Notes under the pieces: model-generated
What the model was told of the DNA's origin: nothing
What the model saw: only the letters and a program-made list of their open reading frames with translations
Databases searched by the model: none
In this document: positions 51,290 to 60,020 of the stretch, in pieces
How the letters are laid out: each line of letters starts with the position of its first letter
Position numbering within the stretch: position 1 is the stretch's first letter
Made by a program: the position numbers and the translations under genes
Source: SXNM01 sp964586155
GTDB lineage: Bacteria > Myxococcota_A > UBA9042
Direction of reading: 5' to 3'
Assembly (NCBI GenBank): GCA_964586155.1
Contig: CAZPHC010000021.1
Coordinates: forward strand, 48,526 to 112,525
Length of the DNA stretch: 64,000 nt

Positions 51290-51309
51290 GGATCGTCAGT
51301 TGACGATCC
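51290..51309. promoter_or_regulatory. 20-bp perfect palindrome upstream of the HEAT-protein gene
   Basis: GGATCGTCA and TGACGATCC form 9-base perfect arms around a GT centre. It lies 86 bases before the chosen ATG of the HEAT-repeat gene and 51 bases after the stop of the protease gene. A symmetric operator is the simplest reading; there is no T-run to make it a terminator. Confidence 0.55.
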
Positions 51310-51394
51310 CGGCCCACGCCACGATGATTTCGCCCTCTGCACGCCGCCGGGTTGGCGACTGCCGACCACGATGTCGCACCCTTCGGAGCCTGAC

Positions 51395-53311
51395 ATGCAC
51401 GATCTCGAAGCCCGCATGGTCCGCCGCCTCGGAACGCACCGCCTCGGCGCTGGTGTCGTGACCCTCGGCCTTCTGCTCGGCACCGCCACCGTCGCGCCGC
51501 AGGGCGCGGTCGCGGCGGCCGCGCCCAAGTCCACGGCGGCCGCCGACGCTCGGACCATCCTCACCGAGGGCATCAAGGCACCCGACTTCGTCGCCCGCGG
51601 CATGGCCTACGAAGCGCTCGCGCTCGACAAGAAGATCGGCGACATCAAGACCATGCTCAAGGACGGCGAGGAGGATCCGCAGTGGGTCGTGCGCGCCGGC
51701 ATCGCGCGCGCCTACATGCGGCTCAAGGATCCCTCCTGGAAGCGCGTGGTCGGCGACGCCATCAGCCGCGCCACGCTCGATCCGCGCGAAGTGCTGCCGG
51801 TGCTCGACACCCTGGCCGACAAGGACGCCATCGCCTTCCTGCTCGAGCGGCTCGCCGACAAGGAGCTCGACCGCCAGGACGCCATCGTCGACGCGCTCGT
51901 GGTCCAGGCCCATCCGCGCCTGGGTGCCTTCATCGTCGCCGCCATCGGCTCCAAGGACGAGCTGGTGCACAAGGCCGGGACGCGCGCGTTGGCGTCGCTG
52001 AACCCCGTGCTGCACGGCGCGCACCTGCAGCTGATCGCGGCCAAGGCCGGCAAGGTCGGCGAGGTGATCGGCCTCATCTGCGACATCGCCGACAAGGCCC
52101 CGACGGGCGTCGACCTGAGCTACCTCGCGCTGCTCAAGCCCGGCAAGGGCGAAGAGGCGCTCGCCGATCGCGTGACGATGGCCCGGGCCCGGCAGAAGGA
52201 CCGCGCCGTCGGCAAGGCCGTGCTGGCGATCGCGGCGCGCCGCGAGGGGGACGCCCGCATCGAGATCGTCGAGATCTACGCCGGCATCGCCTCCAAGGAC
52301 GACAGCGAGGCGATCAAGGCGCTGATCGACGAGGCCTCGTCGCCGCGGCTCAAGCTGGCGGTCTACCAGGTCCTGGCTGACCTCGGGGATCGATCGGTGG
52401 TCAAGCAGGCCGAAGAGATGGCCGGCGGCACCGACACCGAGCTTCGTCCGATCGGCGTGTACTACCTCGGCCGCATCGGCGGCGCCGGACGCATCGGCGA
52501 GATGCACACCTACCTGCGCGACGGCATCCCCGAGGTGCGCATCGCCGCCGCGCGCGTGCTGTCGTGGATCGCCTCGAAGATCTCGGTCGGCCCGCTGCGC
52601 GAGGCGCTCGACAACGAGAGCCGCGCCGACATCCGCATCGAGTACCTCAAGGCCCTGACGAGCATCAAGGATCCCGCGGCGGTCCAGGCCCTGGTCTTCT
52701 ACACGCGCGAGACCGACGACGACGTCCGCCGCCGCGTGGTGCGCTCGTTGGCCGAGTCCGGCGACAAGGCCGCGCGCAACGGTCTGCAGACGGCGCTGAG
52801 CGATCGCAGCAAGGAGGTCCGCATCGAGGCGGTGCGCGGCTTCATCCTCTCGGATCCGGCCAACGCCGTGCAGGTCTTCCAGCGCTCGCTCGGTTGGCTA
52901 CCGCGCGGCACCCTGATCGCGATGACGCGCGAGTTCGGCGACGCCTTCGACAGCTACCTCGAGCTCGCGCTGTTCTCCAAGAGCATCGAGATGCGTGAGG
53001 AGGCGCTGGAGGCCCTGGCGCTGCTGCCCAAGAAGCAGGGTGAACTGCTGCGCAAGGTGCTCGCCAGCGCCGACGAGGACGAACTGCGCATCCGCGTCCT
53101 GCTGCGTCTGTTCGCGCTCGAGGGCAACAAGGTCGCGACCGAGGTCAAGTCCGCCGCGCTCGCCACCAGCACCCGCGTGCGCATCGAGGGCATCCGCCTG
53201 TGCGGCAAGCTCAAGGGCGACAAGGAAGCCAAGGAGATCATCGAGCGCTCGATGAGCGAGGCCGACCAGCGCGTGCGCATCGCCGCGGCCCTGACGTGGC
53301 TCGGCGGTTGA
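51395..53311 (+). CDS. Exported HEAT-repeat protein
   Basis: The 638-residue protein has a signal-like N-terminus (RLGAGVVTLGLLLGTATVAPQ), then runs of paired helices typical of HEAT/PBS-lyase repeats: DGIPEVRIAAARVLSWIA, TDDDVRRRVVRSLAESGD, SDRSKEVRIEAVRGFILSD and STRVRIEGIRLCGKLKGD. Such superhelices bind proteins and are not enzymes. Export to the periplasm is inferred from the signal peptide. The ATG at 51395 is preferred over an upstream ATG at 51371 because GGAG precedes it. It heads an operon with a HEAT-like lipoprotein 14 bases downstream and a glutaredoxin lipoprotein. Confidence 0.88.
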   Translation: MHDLEARMVRRLGTHRLGAGVVTLGLLLGTATVAPQGAVAAAAPKSTAAADARTILTEGIKAPDFVARGMAYEALALDKKIGDIKTMLKDGEEDPQWVVRAGIARAYMRLKDPSWKRVVGDAISRATLDPREVLPVLDTLADKDAIAFLLERLADKELDRQDAIVDALVVQAHPRLGAFIVAAIGSKDELVHKAGTRALASLNPVLHGAHLQLIAAKAGKVGEVIGLICDIADKAPTGVDLSYLALLKPGKGEEALADRVTMARARQKDRAVGKAVLAIAARREGDARIEIVEIYAGIASKDDSEAIKALIDEASSPRLKLAVYQVLADLGDRSVVKQAEEMAGGTDTELRPIGVYYLGRIGGAGRIGEMHTYLRDGIPEVRIAAARVLSWIASKISVGPLREALDNESRADIRIEYLKALTSIKDPAAVQALVFYTRETDDDVRRRVVRSLAESGDKAARNGLQTALSDRSKEVRIEAVRGFILSDPANAVQVFQRSLGWLPRGTLIAMTREFGDAFDSYLELALFSKSIEMREEALEALALLPKKQGELLRKVLASADEDELRIRVLLRLFALEGNKVATEVKSAALATSTRVRIEGIRLCGKLKGDKEAKEIIERSMSEADQRVRIAAALTWLGG

Positions 53312-53325
53312 GGTCGACGGTGCCG

Positions 53326-54210
53326 ATGGTGTCCCTTGGGTGCAGCGACGTGGGTCGACGGCTCGGGCTACGGATCGCCGTGGCGCTGGCCCTGCTGACG
53401 TCGGCGTGCCAGGGCGGCCAGCAAGCGCAGGACGCAGAGGCCGACGCCGCAGCGGCCATCCCGATCGACCGGGAGCTCGTCGAGCGGCGGCTGCTGCGAG
53501 GTGGCGGCGATACCTGCAACGACGACCGCGATTGCGGCCCGCCCGCGGCGCGCGGCACCTGCCTGCTCGGCACCTGCTTCGGCCTGCTGACGACCGACAG
53601 CGCCGCCGCGCGCAGCGTGCTCGTCGACCGGATCGCGGCGCTGCCCGCCGATCTGGCCGAAGACGTCGAGCGCGTCTGCGCCACCTTGCTCTGGCGGCCC
53701 GAGGCGATGCCCGCGCAGCGGATCGCCGCGGCCCAGGGGCTCTACGCCGTCGCCTCGGCCCGCCCCGCCGGAGCCTGCGGCCGTGCGTGCGACGAGCTGC
53801 GCAAGCTGCGCGACGAGCCCGACCAAGGCCTGGCCAGCACCGCCCGGGCCAGCCTGGCCCAGCTCGGCGACGCGTCGGTGCTGCCGGCGCTGCGCCGGGA
53901 TCTGCAGATCGGGACCGAGCACAGCCGCTGCGCCGCGGCGCGCGCCATGGGCGTCGCATGGCAGCGCGATGCCGCGAGGTTCGCTTCGGTCAGCGTCGAT
54001 CTGCTCGCGGCCCTCGGCGACACGAGCCCCATGGTGCGGCGCGTGGCCGCCGAGGCGCTCGTGCCACACATCGCGGACGCGGACGTCGCGGCCGGCCTGC
54101 AAGCCGCGCGCCGCCTGCATCCCGCCGACCTCGGCTACATCGTCGATCGCGCCGGCGCCACCGGCGCTGACGGTGCTGGCGGCGTGGGCGGCGGCAAGGG
54201 AGGCCCATGA
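53326..54210 (+). CDS. HEAT-like lipoprotein with Cys pairs
   Basis: The 294-residue protein has a signal peptide ending in lipobox LTSAC, then a Cys-rich stretch (CNDDRDCGPP, GTCLLGTC) and helical PBS/HEAT-like repeats in the C-terminal half (GLASTARASLAQLGDASVLP, DTSPMVRRVAAEALVPHIAD). More Cys are in GACGRACDEL. It is probably an anchored, disulfide-bonded scaffold outside the cytoplasm. It sits between the exported HEAT protein and a glutaredoxin-like lipoprotein, to whose start its stop is joined by a 4-base overlap. Possibly the glutaredoxin acts on its Cys, but that is speculation from context. The ATG at 53326 lacks a strong ribosome site. Confidence 0.8.
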   Translation: MVSLGCSDVGRRLGLRIAVALALLTSACQGGQQAQDAEADAAAAIPIDRELVERRLLRGGGDTCNDDRDCGPPAARGTCLLGTCFGLLTTDSAAARSVLVDRIAALPADLAEDVERVCATLLWRPEAMPAQRIAAAQGLYAVASARPAGACGRACDELRKLRDEPDQGLASTARASLAQLGDASVLPALRRDLQIGTEHSRCAAARAMGVAWQRDAARFASVSVDLLAALGDTSPMVRRVAAEALVPHIADADVAAGLQAARRLHPADLGYIVDRAGATGADGAGGVGGGKGGP

Positions 54211-54902
54211 TCGCCCGTCGTCGCCTGCCATCGTGGCTTGTCCTCGCCCTGATCGCCGCTAGCGCCTGCGGTCGCGAGCCCGCCCCCGCGCCCGAGGCCG
54301 CAGCCCCTGCCGCCGTCGCCCCCGCGCCGCCGGTCGTCACCGACGAAGGAGGCGACTTCGTCCTGCGCTACTTCTCGCCGACCACGGGCAACCTGCTGGT
54401 CGCGCAGAAGCCCTCCGAGGTGCCCGAGGCGGCGCGGTCTCAAGTCCTGGTCTCGCCGACCGATCCGACCAAGCAGGGCCCGTGGCTCTTTGTCGCCGAC
54501 CTGACGGTGCGCGCGGGCGCGGGCTACGAGGTCACCGTCGTCGATCGCTTCGAGCTCGAGCAGAAGGTGCAGGCCGAAGCCGCAGCGCGCGCGCCGTCGA
54601 CGCCGGCCGCCGGCGCGACCGGCGGGGACCCCGCTGCCGCCGGTGAACCGCAGGTCGTGCTCTACAAGACCGCCTGGTGCGGCTACTGCAAGAAGGCCGC
54701 CGAGTACCTGACGCTCAAGAAGGTCCCGTTCGTGACCAAGGACATCGAGCGCGATCCGGGCGCACGTGCCGACATGATGGCCCGCGCGAGCAAGGCTGGC
54801 GTGCCCGCGTCGCAGCTCGGCGGCGTGCCGGTGATCTGGATCAAGGGGCGCATCCTCTCGGGCTTCTCGCGTGAGGCCATCGACGCCGCACTCGGCGGCT
54901 GA
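54207..54902 (+). CDS. Lipid-anchored glutaredoxin-domain protein
   Basis: The 231-residue protein has a signal peptide with lipobox ASAC (Cys21), an Ala/Pro linker, and a middle region of unknown fold (GDFVLRYFSPTTGNLLVAQK). A C-terminal glutaredoxin domain from about residue 148 has VVLYKTAWCGYCKKAAEYL (Cys158 and Cys161), KDIERDPGARADMM, GVPVIWIKG and LSGFSREAID. Glutaredoxins normally work with glutathione in the cytoplasm, so an exported, lipidated one is unusual and probably acts in periplasmic disulfide exchange. The motif CGYC differs from the classic CPYC. It is the third gene of its operon, followed by an intrinsic terminator. Confidence 0.9.
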   Translation: MIARRRLPSWLVLALIAASACGREPAPAPEAAAPAAVAPAPPVVTDEGGDFVLRYFSPTTGNLLVAQKPSEVPEAARSQVLVSPTDPTKQGPWLFVADLTVRAGAGYEVTVVDRFELEQKVQAEAAARAPSTPAAGATGGDPAAAGEPQVVLYKTAWCGYCKKAAEYLTLKKVPFVTKDIERDPGARADMMARASKAGVPASQLGGVPVIWIKGRILSGFSREAIDAALGG

Positions 54903-54922
54903 GGCTGCGGCGCCGGGCGTGT

Positions 54923-54946
54923 GGCGACCCCGCGGTCGCCTTTTTT
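54923..54946 (+). terminator. Intrinsic terminator after the glutaredoxin gene
   Basis: A 7-bp perfect stem GGCGACC/GGTCGCC with loop CCGC is followed directly by six Ts. It lies 20 bases after the stop and ends the HEAT-lipoprotein-glutaredoxin operon. Confidence 0.93.
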
Positions 54947-55006
54947 GACGTCCGACGCGGCTGAAGGATGCTCCGAGCGCGGCCGTCGCCGCCCACGGAG
55001 TCACCC

Positions 55007-55405
55007 ATGTCGCATCCCTCCACCAGCCTCGAGCAAGGTCCCGCCACCAGCGTGGTGACCGAGCAGACCGGATCGCTGCGCAGCGCCGCCAGCGAGCGTG
55101 GGGCCGACGTCGTCGAGCTCGCCGCCTGGCGCGTCAAGGTGCGCGGTTCGGCCAGCCATGGCTCCAAGGAGCAGCAATGCGCCGCCCGCGAGGTCCGCGA
55201 CGACGGTCTCGTGCTCGAAGGGGCCGAAGAATCCGGCCTCGGTCGCTATGTCTGGATGGACGTGGACCTACCCGACGGCGGTGAGGTGCGCGCGCTGGGC
55301 GAGGTCGTCGGCCGGCGGGATCCCGTCAGCCTGGCGATCGAGGTCAAGTTCAAGCATTTGTTCCCGGACCAGCGCCGCCGCCTGGCCGCCGTGCTGCGCG
55401 GCTAG
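55007..55405 (+). CDS. PilZ-like domain protein
   Basis: The 132-residue protein has a polar N-terminal ~45 residues and then a PilZ-like beta-barrel pattern (WRVKVRGSASHG, AAREVRDDGLVLEGAEES, YVWMDVDLPDGGEVRALGEV, SLAIEVKFKHLFPDQRRRL). PilZ domains bind cyclic di-GMP through an RxxxR motif and a D/NxSxxG motif. Here only a loose RDDGLVLEG is seen and RxxxR is missing, so nucleotide binding is doubtful. The ATG at 55007 follows CGGAG. It is a single gene after the terminator, convergent with the pentapeptide-repeat gene. Confidence 0.65.
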   Translation: MSHPSTSLEQGPATSVVTEQTGSLRSAASERGADVVELAAWRVKVRGSASHGSKEQQCAAREVRDDGLVLEGAEESGLGRYVWMDVDLPDGGEVRALGEVVGRRDPVSLAIEVKFKHLFPDQRRRLAAVLRG

Positions 55406-55449
55406 ACGCCCGCAGCGACGCGTATCGCGGCCGCGACCCCAGACCAGAC

Positions 55450-56631
55450 TCAGTCGATCTCGAGACCCTCGCCGCCGCCGGGCTCCGGCACGCCGCGAGC
55501 CGGTCGTGGCGCCGCGGGCGCTGCGCGCGAGGCCGAGGCCACAGGCGAGGCCGGCGACGCGGGCATCGGGCCGCCCCGCGCCGGCGCCGAGGGCTCCGGC
55601 GTGCGCATCACCGGAGGCCGCACGGGCTCGCTGCGCGTGCCGTCGGTGAGGCGGACCTCCTCGCCGTCGACGCCGCGAGCGTAGACGTGCTGGCCCTCGA
55701 TCCGCAGCCGGCCGAGCTCTGCGGGGCCGCCGCGCCCTTGCAGCTCGCCGAGCAGCGTCGGGAAGTCGAGGCGCAGCAGCGCGTCGACACCGCCGTCGCC
55801 GCCCGCGCTCGCACCAGCGCTGACCGGCTCGGGCGAGACGCTGGCCGCCGCGAGCAGGCCCGCCGCCGCGATCAGGCTCAGCTGGCGCGGATCGTGGTGC
55901 TTCTCGAGCGCCTTGGCGATGACGTCGAGGTCGGCGTGGCCGTCGCGCAGGGCCCGCAGCGTCGCGTCGGAGCCGTCGGCCCGATCGACCTGGACGCCGA
56001 TGCACACCGCGCCGTCGAGCTTGATGTCGACGAGGTTGGCGTCGCGCAGGTCGACGTGCACCAGCACGGCGCCGTCGAAGTTGGCGCGCAGCAGGTTGGC
56101 GCCGCGCAGGTCCACGTTGACCAGGACCGCGCCAGCGAGGTTGGCGTTGTCGAGCACCGCGCCGCCCTGCCGTTGGTCGGTGAAGCGGCTGCCGACGATC
56201 AGCGCCTCGGTCAGGTTGCAGTGGTTCAGGTCAGAGTTGCTGAACATCGAGCCGCGGATCACCGCGCGCGAGAGGTTCGCGTTGGTCATCGGCGTCTCGA
56301 CGACGCGACAGCCCTCGAGCAGCGCGCCCTGCCATTGCACCGCCTGGGCCTGGCTGGCCGAGAACTCGCACTGATGCAGGCGCGCGCCCTCGAAGCGCGA
56401 GCCGCGCAGCAGCATGCCGCGGCCCACCCAGCGATCGGCGTGCAGCCGCGGCAGGCGCGTGCCGACCATCTTGGTCCCGACCATGCGGACGTGGCCGAAT
56501 TGCACGTCCGCGAAGTCTTCGCCGGCGTGGTCGCCGAGGTCGCACGGGCCGACTTCGACGCGCCACAGGCGTCGGCGCCGCAGCGCAGAGAGGAGGTCGA
56601 GGGCATTTTGGATGGTGTCGAGGTCGCTCAT
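55450..56631 (-). CDS. Pentapeptide-repeat protein
   Basis: The 393-residue protein carries pentapeptide repeats (A[N/D]LxX) between about residues 50 and 225: NANLSRAVIRGSMFSNSDLN, DNANLAGAVLVNVDLRGANL, RANFDGAVLVHVDLRDANLV. These form a right-handed square beta-helix. Upstream are MVGTKMVGTRL-type repeats of the same kind. The C-terminal ~150 residues are a linker with a short domain (GRLRIEGQHVYARGVDGEEV) and a Pro/Ala-rich tail. There is no signal peptide, so it is probably cytoplasmic. Such proteins can mimic DNA or act as scaffolds; none of the known gyrase-protecting features can be verified by eye. The ATG is at 56631. It diverges from a kinase gene. Confidence 0.88.
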   Translation of the reverse strand: MSDLDTIQNALDLLSALRRRRLWRVEVGPCDLGDHAGEDFADVQFGHVRMVGTKMVGTRLPRLHADRWVGRGMLLRGSRFEGARLHQCEFSASQAQAVQWQGALLEGCRVVETPMTNANLSRAVIRGSMFSNSDLNHCNLTEALIVGSRFTDQRQGGAVLDNANLAGAVLVNVDLRGANLLRANFDGAVLVHVDLRDANLVDIKLDGAVCIGVQVDRADGSDATLRALRDGHADLDVIAKALEKHHDPRQLSLIAAAGLLAAASVSPEPVSAGASAGGDGGVDALLRLDFPTLLGELQGRGGPAELGRLRIEGQHVYARGVDGEEVRLTDGTRSEPVRPPVMRTPEPSAPARGGPMPASPASPVASASRAAPAAPRPARGVPEPGGGEGLEID

Positions 56632-56947
56632 GGCTCCGGAGCATAGCGGGGCGACGCGCCGGCGGGAAGCCACCCCGAGCGCGCCACGACGACAAGATCC
56701 GCCATCGGCCGGGCAGGGCGTCGAGGGCGCGACCGCGGCCGCCGTTCGCAATGTGACTGGCCGATCGCAGGCGGCTGTGGCACGCTCCGCGCGCGAACTC
56801 GCCCCACGGCCCGTGACGTGGCCGCCAGGAGCTCGCGAGAAAGGTCTCGACGTGGAACGCGGCAACGACGGACAGCCTGGGGCGGGATCGCGGCGTGCCT
56901 CCGATCCGCTCGTTTCGAGCCCGAGCCGGCGTAGCTCCCGCACCGAC
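56632..56947. other. Intergenic region between divergent pentapeptide and kinase genes
   Basis: This 316-base region probably holds both promoters, but no clear hexamers stand out. The kinase frame is open through part of it. An in-frame GTG at 56852, with GAAAGG upstream, would add 32 polar residues to the kinase and is a possible alternative start. Confidence 0.5.
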
Positions 56948-57898
56948 ATGGACCCGATCCTCGGCAGCGCGATCGCCAACGAGTTCATCATCGAGCGACC
57001 GTTGGGCTCCGGCAGCCACGCCGACGTCTTCCTGGCGCGCCAGAAGTCGGTCGGCGATCGCAAGGTCGCGGTCAAGATCCTGTGTCGGCCGTACCTGAGC
57101 CTGCGCGAGTCGGACCTGCGCCGCGCCGCGACCGCGCTGGTCCGCGAGGCCGCCGTGCTCGGCCAGATGCGCAGCCCCTGCTTCGTCGCGGTCCACAGCA
57201 CCGGCCAGCTGCCAGATACCCGCCCCTACGTCGTGCTCGAGTACGTCGAGGGCGAGACGCTGCAGGCGATCCTGGCGCGGCAACGCACGCTGCCGCCGGC
57301 CGAGACCGTGACGCTGGCGCTGCAGCTCGCCGCCGGGCTCGCCGAACTGCACGGCCTCGGCCATGTCCACCGCGACGTGACGCCAGCGAATTTGCTCGTC
57401 GGCACCGGGCCCCTGGGCGAGCCGCGGCTCAAGATGATCGACTTCGGCACCGTCACGCGCATCAGCGAGCGCGCCGATCGCTTCCGCGTCGGCTACGACC
57501 TCGAACATCCGCTCGGCACTGCCTCGTACATGGCACCGGAGCAGGCGCGTGGCGACGTCGTCGACGGCCGCGCCGACCAGTTCGCCCTGGCGGCGATCCT
57601 CTACGAATGCCTCAGCGGGCGTCGCGCGCTCGAGGTGGGCCTGCCCACGCAGCGCGCCATGCTCGAGTTCTTGCGCGGCGACGCGCCGATCCCGACCGTC
57701 GGGCCGCCGTTGCTGGCGCAGCCGCCCGAGCCCCTGCTCGCCGTGCTGCTGCGCGCCATGGACCGCGATCCCGGGCGTCGCTACGCCGACATCCGCGCCT
57801 TTGCCCGCGCCCTGCGCGACGCGACGCATGACGACGCCCCGGCCAAGGAAGGTTTCGGCCTGCTGTCGCGGCTGTTCACCGGACGGGGCCGCGGATGA
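56948..57898 (+). CDS. Hanks-type Ser/Thr protein kinase
   Basis: The 316-residue protein is a complete kinase domain without transmembrane or sensor parts. It has the glycine loop LGSGSHADVFLA, VAVKIL with Lys43, VREAAVLGQM (helix C Glu), catalytic loop HRDVTPANLL, IDFGTVTR and the APE-type SYMAPEQARG. The usual HRDLKPxN has Thr in place of the catalytic-loop Lys; HRDVSPxN-like variants occur in myxobacterial kinases, so activity is still likely. The ATG at 56948 is used, with an alternative GTG at 56852. Its stop overlaps the next gene (ATGA), placing the kinase first in a cytochrome c maturation operon. Confidence 0.92.
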   Translation: MDPILGSAIANEFIIERPLGSGSHADVFLARQKSVGDRKVAVKILCRPYLSLRESDLRRAATALVREAAVLGQMRSPCFVAVHSTGQLPDTRPYVVLEYVEGETLQAILARQRTLPPAETVTLALQLAAGLAELHGLGHVHRDVTPANLLVGTGPLGEPRLKMIDFGTVTRISERADRFRVGYDLEHPLGTASYMAPEQARGDVVDGRADQFALAAILYECLSGRRALEVGLPTQRAMLEFLRGDAPIPTVGPPLLAQPPEPLLAVLLRAMDRDPGRRYADIRAFARALRDATHDDAPAKEGFGLLSRLFTGRGRG

Positions 57899-58227
57899 AG
57901 GAGGCGGTCGCCGTCGTCGCCGTCGTCGCTGTCGCTGCGCTGCTGCTGCTGGCGATGCAGCAGGGCGTGCGCGCGCTCTGGCTGATCGCGCGTGGCCAGG
58001 ACCTGGCCAACGTCCGCGAAGGCGACCGCGAGATCGCGACCTTGCGCGACGATCTCGACCGCGCGCTGCGATCGCTCGCCGAGGTCCAGTTCGACCACGC
58101 GACGGGCAAGATCGACGACGCCGACAACGCCGCGATGCGCCAGCGCTACGAGGCGCGCGCCGTGCAGGCGATGCGCGCCCTGCGCGCCCGTGGCGTCGAC
58201 GTCCAGGCGGAGCGCGACGATGGTTGA
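57895..58227 (+). CDS. CcmI-like membrane protein (short)
   Basis: The 110-residue protein has one N-terminal transmembrane segment (VAVVAVVAVAALLLLAMQQ) followed by a charged helical region (LRDDLDRALRSLAEVQFDHA, GKIDDADNAAMRQRYEARAV). That region resembles the start of CcmI, where a short helical segment after the first membrane helix reads similarly (LxxELxDLxxGxID). CcmI handles apocytochrome c before haem attachment. The gene lies between the kinase and the ccmA/B/C genes, which supports the call, but the longer TPR part of CcmI is absent. The ATG overlaps the kinase stop by 4 bases. Confidence 0.72.
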   Translation: MKEAVAVVAVVAVAALLLLAMQQGVRALWLIARGQDLANVREGDREIATLRDDLDRALRSLAEVQFDHATGKIDDADNAAMRQRYEARAVQAMRALRARGVDVQAERDDG

Positions 58228-59344
58228 CGTCCGGGCGTCGCGCCGCGGTCGGAACCGCGACCTCATGCCGCTGGCCCGCCTCGCCGCGCTGCTCCTGGGC
58301 TGCGCCGTGTTGCTCGCTGGTCGCGCCGCCATGGCCGCCGCACCCGCCGCAGCAGACGTCGCCGTTGGCGAAGCCGTCGACGCTGGCGAGGCAGCCACCG
58401 CCACCAACGCCTGGGACATCCGCGTCGGCGACATCGACGCCGACGGCCTGTTTCGTGGCGTCGCCGGCCTGCGCGTCGAGCTCGTGCCCCTGCGCATGGC
58501 CCAGAACGGTGAGGTCGAGCAAGGCGACCCGCTGCCGCGCAGCACGGGTGCCGATGGCCGCGTGCCGATCCCGTCCGAAGCCGAACCCGGCGGCCTGCTC
58601 GTCCGCTACGACGCGGAGGGAGGCCGCGCCGTCGCCACGCTCGAGAGCTACCAGATGCGCCTGGGCCGCTTCGCCCGCCGCCTCGGCGACAAGGACGTGC
58701 TCGCAGACGCCCGCGTCAACCTCGAGGTCGGTGACAGCGGCCTGCGCGCGTGGATGCTGCTGACGCTGCGCACCCAGGGCAGCGGCGTCCGGCGCTGGAC
58801 GGCGCAGGACCCGCTGGCCCTGCCGATGCTGGCGCCGCTCATCGGCGACATCGTGCTCGACCAGGGCCTGATGCCCGACGGCGTGCGCAGCGTCGACGTC
58901 AAGGTCCAGGGCGACGCCGAGGTCGTGGCCCGCAACGGCGTGATGCAGCTGACCGGCAGCGTCGCGCCGTCGCGGCCGCTCGTGCTGCGCGTCGCCTACC
59001 CGATCGCGGTGGCCGCACCGTCGCTGCACCTCGGCATGCGCGGCACCTTCGGTGAGACGCGCTTGACTGTGGCCGTCGTGGCGGTGGATCCGGCGGCGCC
59101 GCGCATCGTCAGCGCCCGTCCGGCCCGGATCGGCAGCCATCGCGAGGGCCGCGAGCGCCTGGTCGGCATGGCGTTGCTGCAGCCTCTGACCTCGGGCGAC
59201 GTGGCCCGCGTCGAGCTGCACGATCTGCCCGTGCGGGCGCGGGCCCCGGGACGCGCGCTGGCGGCCGCCGTCGGCATCGTCGTCCTGCTGGGCTTGGGTG
59301 TCGCTGCGGCAGGACCGCGCGCTTGGCAGGACCGGCTTGGCTGA
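58220..59344 (+). CDS. Membrane protein of unknown function in the ccm operon
   Basis: The 374-residue protein has a signal peptide (LARLAALLLGCAVLLAGRAAMA), a large extracytoplasmic region (FRGVAGLRVELVPLRM, DGRVPIPSEAEPGGLLVRYD, RSVDVKVQGDAEVVARNGVM) that looks beta-rich and carboxypeptidase-regulatory-like, and one C-terminal transmembrane segment (LAAAVGIVVLLGLGVAAAG). I do not recognise a named family. It overlaps the CcmI-like gene by 8 bases, and its end overlaps the start of ccmA, so it belongs to the cytochrome c maturation operon. A periplasmic assembly role is possible from context only. Confidence 0.75.
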   Translation: MVDVRASRRGRNRDLMPLARLAALLLGCAVLLAGRAAMAAAPAAADVAVGEAVDAGEAATATNAWDIRVGDIDADGLFRGVAGLRVELVPLRMAQNGEVEQGDPLPRSTGADGRVPIPSEAEPGGLLVRYDAEGGRAVATLESYQMRLGRFARRLGDKDVLADARVNLEVGDSGLRAWMLLTLRTQGSGVRRWTAQDPLALPMLAPLIGDIVLDQGLMPDGVRSVDVKVQGDAEVVARNGVMQLTGSVAPSRPLVLRVAYPIAVAAPSLHLGMRGTFGETRLTVAVVAVDPAAPRIVSARPARIGSHREGRERLVGMALLQPLTSGDVARVELHDLPVRARAPGRALAAAVGIVVLLGLGVAAAGPRAWQDRLG

Positions 59345-60020
59345 TCCAGGGGCCGTCGCCGGGATCCTGGTGGGCGCGGGGGTCGGCGTCAGCGTCGGCC
59401 CGCGCTACGTCCTGCTCGACCTCGATGTCGCGCTGCACCCTGGCGAGGTGCTCGCCATCGCCGGCACCAACGGCGCGGGCAAGACCACGCTGCTCGACGT
59501 GCTCGCTGGCCGCCGCCGCACCGATCGCGGCGAGGTCCGCCTGCACGGCGTCCCCCTGCGCGACGTGGCGCCCGCGGCCGTCGCGCGCACCATCGGCGTC
59601 GTCGGCCACCTGCCGGGCCTGTACCTGGACCTCGACGCCGTCGAGAACCTCGCGCTCTTCGCCGCGCTCGCGGGCCTCGACGACGATCCGGCGCGCATCT
59701 CCGCCATCCTCGACGATGTCGGCCTCAGCCGAGCCGACCGCCGCCGCCCCGTCCGTCAGTACTCGCGTGGCATGGCGCAGCGCACGGCGCTCGGCCGCCT
59801 GCTCGCCGTCGAGTCCGAGGTCTGGCTGCTCGACGAGCCATCGACCGGCCTCGATCGCGACGGTCGCCAGCTCTTGACCGCCTTGCTCGGCAGGGCGCGC
59901 CAGGCCGGGCGCGCGGTGCTGGTCATCAGCCATGACGACGATCTGCTGGCCCAGGCAGATCGCGCGTTGGAGCTGGTGGGCGGGCAGCTGCGGCCGTGGG
60001 CGCCCGGGGGCCGGCCATGA
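59337..60020 (+). CDS. ccmA: Haem-exporter ABC ATPase CcmA
   Basis: The ~227-residue ABC ATPase has Walker A GTNGAGKTT, a signature-like motif YSRGMAQR in place of LSGGQ, and Walker B VWLLDEPSTGLD. With ccmB and ccmC directly downstream it fits CcmA, which powers release of haem-loaded CcmE during cytochrome c maturation. The YSRGM signature is common in CcmA and related export ATPases. The start is uncertain: TTG at 59337 overlaps the upstream stop by 8 bases, GTG at 59298 would add 13 residues, and GTG at 59370 would shorten it. The stop overlaps ccmB (ATGA). Confidence 0.9.
   Translation: MADPGAVAGILVGAGVGVSVGPRYVLLDLDVALHPGEVLAIAGTNGAGKTTLLDVLAGRRRTDRGEVRLHGVPLRDVAPAAVARTIGVVGHLPGLYLDLDAVENLALFAALAGLDDDPARISAILDDVGLSRADRRRPVRQYSRGMAQRTALGRLLAVESEVWLLDEPSTGLDRDGRQLLTALLGRARQAGRAVLVISHDDDLLAQADRALELVGGQLRPWAPGGRP

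Noticed and set aside
51371..51394. Earlier ATG for the HEAT-repeat gene
   Set aside because: No ribosome site precedes it, whereas GGAG precedes the ATG at 51395; the added eight residues do not improve the signal peptide.
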